Source of the DNA: Opitutales bacterium
GTDB taxonomy: Bacteria > Verrucomicrobiota > Verrucomicrobiia > Opitutales > T3Sed10-336
NCBI GenBank assembly: GCA_007132315.1
Contig: SLOW01000023.1
Location: 1 to 11,321, forward strand
DNA length: 11,321 nt
Reading direction: 5' to 3'
Made by a program: the position numbers and the translations under genes. Positions within the stretch are counted from its first letter, which is position 1; every line of letters begins with the position of its first letter. Shown piece by piece: positions 7,583-11,321 of the stretch. Below the pieces are notes generated by a model, which did not search any database, had not been told where the DNA came from, and worked only from the letters and a program-made list of their open reading frames with translations.

Positions 7583-8644
7583 ATGGAGATCTCCTTTTCA
7601 CCGGAACGAATCATCGAAACCACTGCGCCCGTCAACACGCGTGGCTCAACCGACCGCACGGTGCGCCGGATCGCTCCGCTGGAAGAGGCGTTGGCGGGCG
7701 ATCTGTCGTTTTTGCGCGACGGCAAACGGATCGATGATTTGGCGAATTGCAGCGCGTCGGTGCTGCTGGTGCCGGCCGATTGTCCGGTCGAACCAGGTCT
7801 GAATCAACTCTTCTTGTATTGCGAGGACCCCTCCGTTGCCCTGACCCGGTTGTGCTCGGTGATCGAGCGGGACGTCCGGCCGCGTCCCGAGCCGGGGATT
7901 CATCCCTCGGCGGTGATCGGTCGGGGTTGCCGGGTGCCCGATTCGGTGGCGGTGGGACCGCATTGCGTGATCGGGGATCGTGTGTCGTTGGGAGAAAATA
8001 CCGTGCTGGAGGCCCGGGTTTGCCTGGGGCCGGGCGTTGTGCTCGGGGACGATTGCCGCCTGCTTCCCGGCGTGGTGGTGATGGATGGGTGCCGGTTGGG
8101 CGACCGGGTCACGCTTCACCCGGGCGTCGTGGTGGGGGCCGATGGTTTCGGCTACGAATCGGGGCCGGAGGGACATGCCAAGATCCCTCAGGTCGGTGGC
8201 GTGGTCGTCGGTGACGACGTGGAAATCGGCGCTGGATCGACGGTGGACCGGGCGCGGTTTAGCGACACGGTGATCGGTGAGGGCACGAAAATCGACAACC
8301 TGGTGCAGATCGGCCACAACGTGCGGGTCGGACGACATTGCATTCTCTGCGCGCAGGTGGGGATCGCCGGCAGCACCGAATTGGAGGATTTCGTCGTGTT
8401 GGGGGGGCAGGTGGGTGTGGCCGGCCACATCCGGCTGGGACGAGGGGCGCAGGCCGGCGCCCAGTCCGGTATCAGCCGCAACATCCAGGCGGGCAACACC
8501 GTTTTCGGGAGTCCCGCGCTGCCGCTTTTATTGAGGCAAAAAATCTTCGTGCTGCAGCAGCGACTGCCGGATCTCTTTCGGCGGGTGGACAAAATCGAAG
8601 CCGATTTGGAAAAAGCTTTTGAAAATCCGCCTCGGGACGGGTAA
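7583..8644 (+). CDS. lpxD: UDP-3-O-(3-hydroxyacyl)glucosamine N-acyltransferase LpxD
   Basis: LpxD adds the second hydroxyacyl chain, from acyl-ACP, to UDP-3-O-acylglucosamine in lipid A synthesis. The 353-aa product has the N-terminal uridine-binding domain (about 1-100) with APLEEALAGDLSFL, typical of the family. A left-handed beta-helix of hexapeptide repeats runs from about 105 to 310. It includes GADGFGYE, GAGSTVDR and LVQIGHNVRVG, whose His245 corresponds to the catalytic His239 of E. coli. Basic C-terminal helices follow (about 320-350). ATG 7583 gives a normal N-terminus. It lies immediately after a strong hairpin and has no Shine-Dalgarno. An AT-rich stretch with TATATT (7525-7530) might be a -10 box, but I see no -35. 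lpxC and lpxA are not in the window. Confidence 0.96.
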   Translation: MEISFSPERIIETTAPVNTRGSTDRTVRRIAPLEEALAGDLSFLRDGKRIDDLANCSASVLLVPADCPVEPGLNQLFLYCEDPSVALTRLCSVIERDVRPRPEPGIHPSAVIGRGCRVPDSVAVGPHCVIGDRVSLGENTVLEARVCLGPGVVLGDDCRLLPGVVVMDGCRLGDRVTLHPGVVVGADGFGYESGPEGHAKIPQVGGVVVGDDVEIGAGSTVDRARFSDTVIGEGTKIDNLVQIGHNVRVGRHCILCAQVGIAGSTELEDFVVLGGQVGVAGHIRLGRGAQAGAQSGISRNIQAGNTVFGSPALPLLLRQKIFVLQQRLPDLFRRVDKIEADLEKAFENPPRDG

Positions 8645-8667
8645 TACGTCTGGCTTTGCGACAACTT

Positions 8668-9615
8668 ATGAGTGTGGGTGAGCTGAAGATCTTTTCCGGA
8701 AATTCGAATCGGGCTCTGGCGGAGGGCATTTGCTCTGCGGCGGGAGTGCCGCTGGGAGAGGCTTCGGTGACCGCCTTTCCCGACGACGAGACGTTCGTCA
8801 AAATCAACGAGAATATTCGGGGGCAGGACGTTTTCATCGTTCAGTCCACGTGTCCGCCGGCCAACCACCATATCATGGAGCTCCTGATCATGATTGATGC
8901 GGCGCGGCGGGCCTCCGCCCAGCGCATCACGGCGGTGCTACCGTTTTTTGGCTACGCCCGTCAAGATCGCAAGGATCAGCCCAGGGTGCCGATCACCGCC
9001 AAGCTGGTGGCCAATCTTCTGGTCGCAGCCGGAGCGACGCGCGTGCTGACCATGGATTTGCACGCTCAGCAGATCCAAGGGTTTTTCGATATTCCGGTCG
9101 ATCACCTCTACGCGTCTCCGGTCTTTTACGACTACCTGAAGAAGTATTCCAGCGATCAACTGGTGGTCGTTTCGCCGGATCTGGGCGGAGCCAAAATGGC
9201 TGCCGTTTACGCCGATATGTTCGGCTGCGGCCTGGGATTTGTCGCCAAACGGCGGACCAATTCGACCACAGTGGAGTCGATGAGCATCGTGGGGGATATC
9301 GAGGGAGCAGATATCCTGTTGATCGACGACATGACCGAGACGGCGGGCACCCTCATCGGGGCGGCCCGGCTCGCCCGGGAACGCGGCGCCCGCACCGTTC
9401 GGGCGGCGGTTAGTCACGCCATCCTGAACGAAATCGCGTACCAGAGATTGAGTGAGGGCGGATTGGACGAGCTGATCACGACGAATTCCGTGCCCGTCAA
9501 ACCGCGCGACCTGCCGGTGACGGTGTTGGATGTCTCCGAACTTTTGGCCAAGGCGATTGTCAGAATCAACGGCAATGAAAGCGTTACCAGTCTGTTTCAA
9601 ATCAAGGGATTCTAG
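8668..9615 (+). CDS. prs: Ribose-phosphate pyrophosphokinase (PRPP synthetase)
   Basis: This enzyme transfers pyrophosphate from ATP to ribose 5-phosphate, making PRPP for purine, pyrimidine, histidine and tryptophan synthesis. The 315-aa product matches class I Prs in length. Seen are FGYARQDRK, the TMDLHAQQIQGFFDIPVDHL segment with His132, AKRR with Lys194 and Arg196 (equivalent to active-site Lys194 and Arg196 of E. coli), and the PRPP-binding loop DDMTETAGT (220-228). Two sites differ from the E. coli form: the flexible loop reads RQDRKDQPRVPI instead of RQDRRVRSARVPI, and FSDGE is replaced by FPDDE. ATG 8668 is preferred over an in-frame TTG at 8656 because homology starts at LKIFSGN. 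It lies 23 bases after lpxD with no Shine-Dalgarno. Confidence 0.96.
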   Translation: MSVGELKIFSGNSNRALAEGICSAAGVPLGEASVTAFPDDETFVKINENIRGQDVFIVQSTCPPANHHIMELLIMIDAARRASAQRITAVLPFFGYARQDRKDQPRVPITAKLVANLLVAAGATRVLTMDLHAQQIQGFFDIPVDHLYASPVFYDYLKKYSSDQLVVVSPDLGGAKMAAVYADMFGCGLGFVAKRRTNSTTVESMSIVGDIEGADILLIDDMTETAGTLIGAARLARERGARTVRAAVSHAILNEIAYQRLSEGGLDELITTNSVPVKPRDLPVTVLDVSELLAKAIVRINGNESVTSLFQIKGF

Positions 9616-9620
9616 CGACC

Positions 9621-9686
9621 TGTCGGACTTTTGGGCTACCGTCTGACACGCTGCTAGGGAACCGATGGACGCGAGCTATGTCGGAC
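9621..9686 (+). promoter_or_regulatory. Possible alternative RNA hairpins at the htrA start
   Basis: The 8-mer TGTCGGAC occurs at 9621-9628 and again at 9679-9686, where it begins inside the htrA ATG. Between them, GTCTGACA (9641-9648) can pair with either copy over eight bases with one G-U pair. The two pairings exclude each other. One leaves the start codon free, and the other buries it. Neither stem extends further, so the match could be chance. The first hairpin has no U-run after it and is unlikely to be a terminator for prs. Confidence 0.3.
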
Positions 9687-11198
9687 AACGTTCAAACAGC
9701 CGAAAGCACCAACAAGAAAATGAAATATCGTCTTTTCTCGTCCGTTTTGTTTATCCTCTTTATAGGCTTGGCCGTCACGGCCTACCTGGAAACCGTCGAC
9801 AGGTCGGCCGACGGCCCTTCGGGTGAGCCCGCCGCCATTCAGGTGGACCGGGAGCCCATGGACCGGAGCGGTGTGGATGGTAATCCGACCAGCTACGCGG
9901 ATGTTCTGGCCGATGTCCGGAACACGGTGGTTACCGTTTCCACCACGCAGATCATCGAGGAGCGGATCCGGCGGCACCCGTTCTCGGACGATCCGTTTTT
10001 CCGGCGTTTCTTCGGAATTCCTGAAGAGCGCGAGCAGGATGAACCGCGTTACCGCCGCAGGCAGGGACTGGGTTCCGGCGTGATTGTCAGCGCCGACGGT
10101 TATATCCTAACGAACAATCACGTGATCGACGGAGCCGACGAGGTTCTGGTTTCTCTGGGAGACCGGCGTGAATTCGAGGCGACTATCGTCGGGAGCGACG
10201 CCAAGACCGACGTTGCCGTGCTGAAGATCGACGCGGACGGGCTTCCCTCCGCGACCTTGACCGACAGTGACGAGATTCGGGTGGGGGATATCGTCTTCGC
10301 GTTGGGTAATCCGTTGAACATCGGCCAGACGGTGACGATGGGGATCGTGTCGGCCACCGGCCGCACGCGGATCGGATTGCTGGGAGGAGATTCGTACGAG
10401 AATTTCATCCAGACCGACGCCGCCATCAATCAAGGCAATTCCGGCGGTCCGCTGGTCGATGCAAAGGGTCGGGTCATCGGCATCAACACGGCGATTCTCT
10501 CGGCCCGGACAGGCGGCAATATTGGTATCGGTTTCGCCATTCCGGTGAATATGGCCTCGAATGTGATGCAGAGCCTGATCACCGAAGGGCGTGTGGCGCG
10601 CGGGTTTATCGGCGTCAGTATCGACGACGTCACTCACGACAAGGCCGAGGAGCTGGGGCTTGAACGCGCCGAGGGCGCGCTCGTGGTCGAGGTGGTATCC
10701 GACCGTCCCGGCGACCGGGCCGGTCTCCGTTCGGACGACGTCATTGTCGAGGTGAACGGCCGGTCGATTCCCTCGGCCAGCGCCTTGAGATTGATGATTT
10801 CCCAGACGCCTCCCGGCACCGTGGTCGAGGTTGCCTATTACCGCGACGGCGAGCGCCGTGAGACGGAAATCGAACTGGGTGATCTGGATCAGCTGACCGG
10901 CACTCCCGACGTTGCCGAGGAGGACGAACTGCTGGAGGGCGTCAAGGTGTCCACCATCGATGATGACGTGCGTGAGGATTTCGGTCTGACGTCGAGCGCC
11001 GAGGGGCTGATCGTGGTGGAGGTGGACAGCTCCGCCCGTCACGCGGAGCACTTCCCCCTGGGTACGGTGATCACCGAGATCAATCAAACACCTGTGCGGA
11101 ACGTCGATCAGGCACGGGAGGCGCTGCGCACCGGGCGCAACGTGTTCCTGGTTCACCGTGACGGGGTCTTCCGTTATCTGACGATCACTCTTGAGTGA
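9678..11198 (+). CDS. HtrA/DegP-type serine protease with two PDZ domains
   Basis: This is an envelope quality-control protease of the trypsin fold (family S1C). The 506-aa product has a hydrophobic segment at about residues 19-35, either an uncleaved anchor or a signal peptide (possible cut after VTA). The protease domain runs from about 75 to 300. It has the catalytic triad His148 (TNNHVI), Asp178 (KTDVAVLKI) and Ser255 (QGNSGGPL), all present, and the Phe/Arg-rich LA-loop region near residues 95-112. PDZ1 (about 307-405) starts ARGFIGV and is well conserved. PDZ2 (about 424-506) is diverged. Two PDZ domains suggest a DegP/DegQ role rather than DegS. ATG 9678 is used; ATG 9720 would start just before the hydrophobic segment and is a real alternative. 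A weak GGA lies 9-11 bases before 9678. Confidence 0.94.
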   Translation: MSDNVQTAESTNKKMKYRLFSSVLFILFIGLAVTAYLETVDRSADGPSGEPAAIQVDREPMDRSGVDGNPTSYADVLADVRNTVVTVSTTQIIEERIRRHPFSDDPFFRRFFGIPEEREQDEPRYRRRQGLGSGVIVSADGYILTNNHVIDGADEVLVSLGDRREFEATIVGSDAKTDVAVLKIDADGLPSATLTDSDEIRVGDIVFALGNPLNIGQTVTMGIVSATGRTRIGLLGGDSYENFIQTDAAINQGNSGGPLVDAKGRVIGINTAILSARTGGNIGIGFAIPVNMASNVMQSLITEGRVARGFIGVSIDDVTHDKAEELGLERAEGALVVEVVSDRPGDRAGLRSDDVIVEVNGRSIPSASALRLMISQTPPGTVVEVAYYRDGERRETEIELGDLDQLTGTPDVAEEDELLEGVKVSTIDDDVREDFGLTSSAEGLIVVEVDSSARHAEHFPLGTVITEINQTPVRNVDQAREALRTGRNVFLVHRDGVFRYLTITLE

Positions 11199-11321
11199 GG
11201 CGGCCACGGGTTGCGGATGCGTTTCCGCCGGCGGCTATCGGGGGCGCCTCGCGCCGTCGCCCACGGGATTGTTTCACCTGGGGCATCTCAGCACGTTCGA
11301 CGTCGCCCGCCGCCGGGCCAC
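11191..11321 (+). CDS. Glutamyl(-Q)-tRNA synthetase family, N-terminal fragment
   Basis: The frame is open to the window edge and gives 43 complete codons. It contains YRGRLAPSPTG followed by FHLGH, the first ATP-binding signature of glutamyl-tRNA synthetases (HIGH motif here HLGH, residues 29-32 counting from the TTG). The YRGR form before APSPTG resembles GluQ, the truncated synthetase that glutamylates queuosine in tRNA-Asp, more than GltX. With only the N-terminus visible, GltX cannot be excluded. There is no ATG in frame. TTG 11191 is the only usual start codon seen, and it overlaps the last eight bases of htrA. The remainder of the gene is outside the window. Confidence 0.75.
   Translation, partial: MSEAATGCGCVSAGGYRGRLAPSPTGLFHLGHLSTFDVARRRA

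Noticed and set aside
7900..8500. Apparent short-period repeats in the lpxD DNA (GATCGG, GTGGGG and similar)
   Set aside because: They follow from the hexapeptide repeats of the LpxD beta-helix and are not DNA repeats or a CRISPR array.

Overview
The window is about 11.3 kb of compact, GC-rich bacterial DNA. One tRNA gene lies on the minus strand at the left edge. It is followed by eleven complete protein genes, all on the plus strand, and the 5' end of a twelfth. Every gene belongs to a known core family. I see no insertion sequence, prophage, CRISPR array, toxin-antitoxin pair or defence cassette, and nothing I would call a new biological system.

Layout: tRNA-Asn(GUU), minus strand, 1-74. 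A 282-base divergent spacer follows, with a strong 8-bp inverted repeat. Next comes a translation and replication block: rplY (bL25, long Ctc/TL5 form), pth, rpsF (bS6), ssb, rplI (bL9) and dnaB. An envelope block then starts only 13 bases after dnaB: bamA, skp/ompH, a hairpin and lpxD. The last part holds prs, an htrA/degP-type protease and the start of a glutamyl(-Q)-tRNA synthetase gene whose probable TTG start overlaps the end of htrA.

How the genes fit together: bL25, bS6 and bL9 are ribosomal proteins, and Pth recycles peptidyl-tRNA. SSB and DnaB act at the replication fork. BamA inserts outer-membrane beta-barrels delivered by the periplasmic chaperone Skp. HtrA degrades or refolds misfolded envelope proteins, and LpxD makes a lipid A precursor. 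Prs supplies PRPP for nucleotide synthesis. Gaps are mostly 13-64 bases, and two gene pairs overlap (pth/rpsF, htrA/gluQ), so transcription in a few long units is likely. The hairpin at 7545-7576 is the clearest possible internal boundary.

Organism: a diderm that makes lipopolysaccharide (LpxD, BamA, Skp). Almost no gene has a recognisable Shine-Dalgarno sequence, which is unlike most Proteobacteria. The gene order (rplY-pth-rpsF-ssb-rplI-dnaB, then bamA-skp-lpxD), as I recall it, suits Verrucomicrobiota or a relative in the PVC group. This is an inference of moderate to low confidence, not a placement.

Most worth a second look: the missing Shine-Dalgarno sequences, the absence of rpsR between ssb and rplI, the 47-base pth/rpsF overlap, the hairpin ending six bases before the lpxD start, and a possible two-state RNA fold at the htrA start codon.
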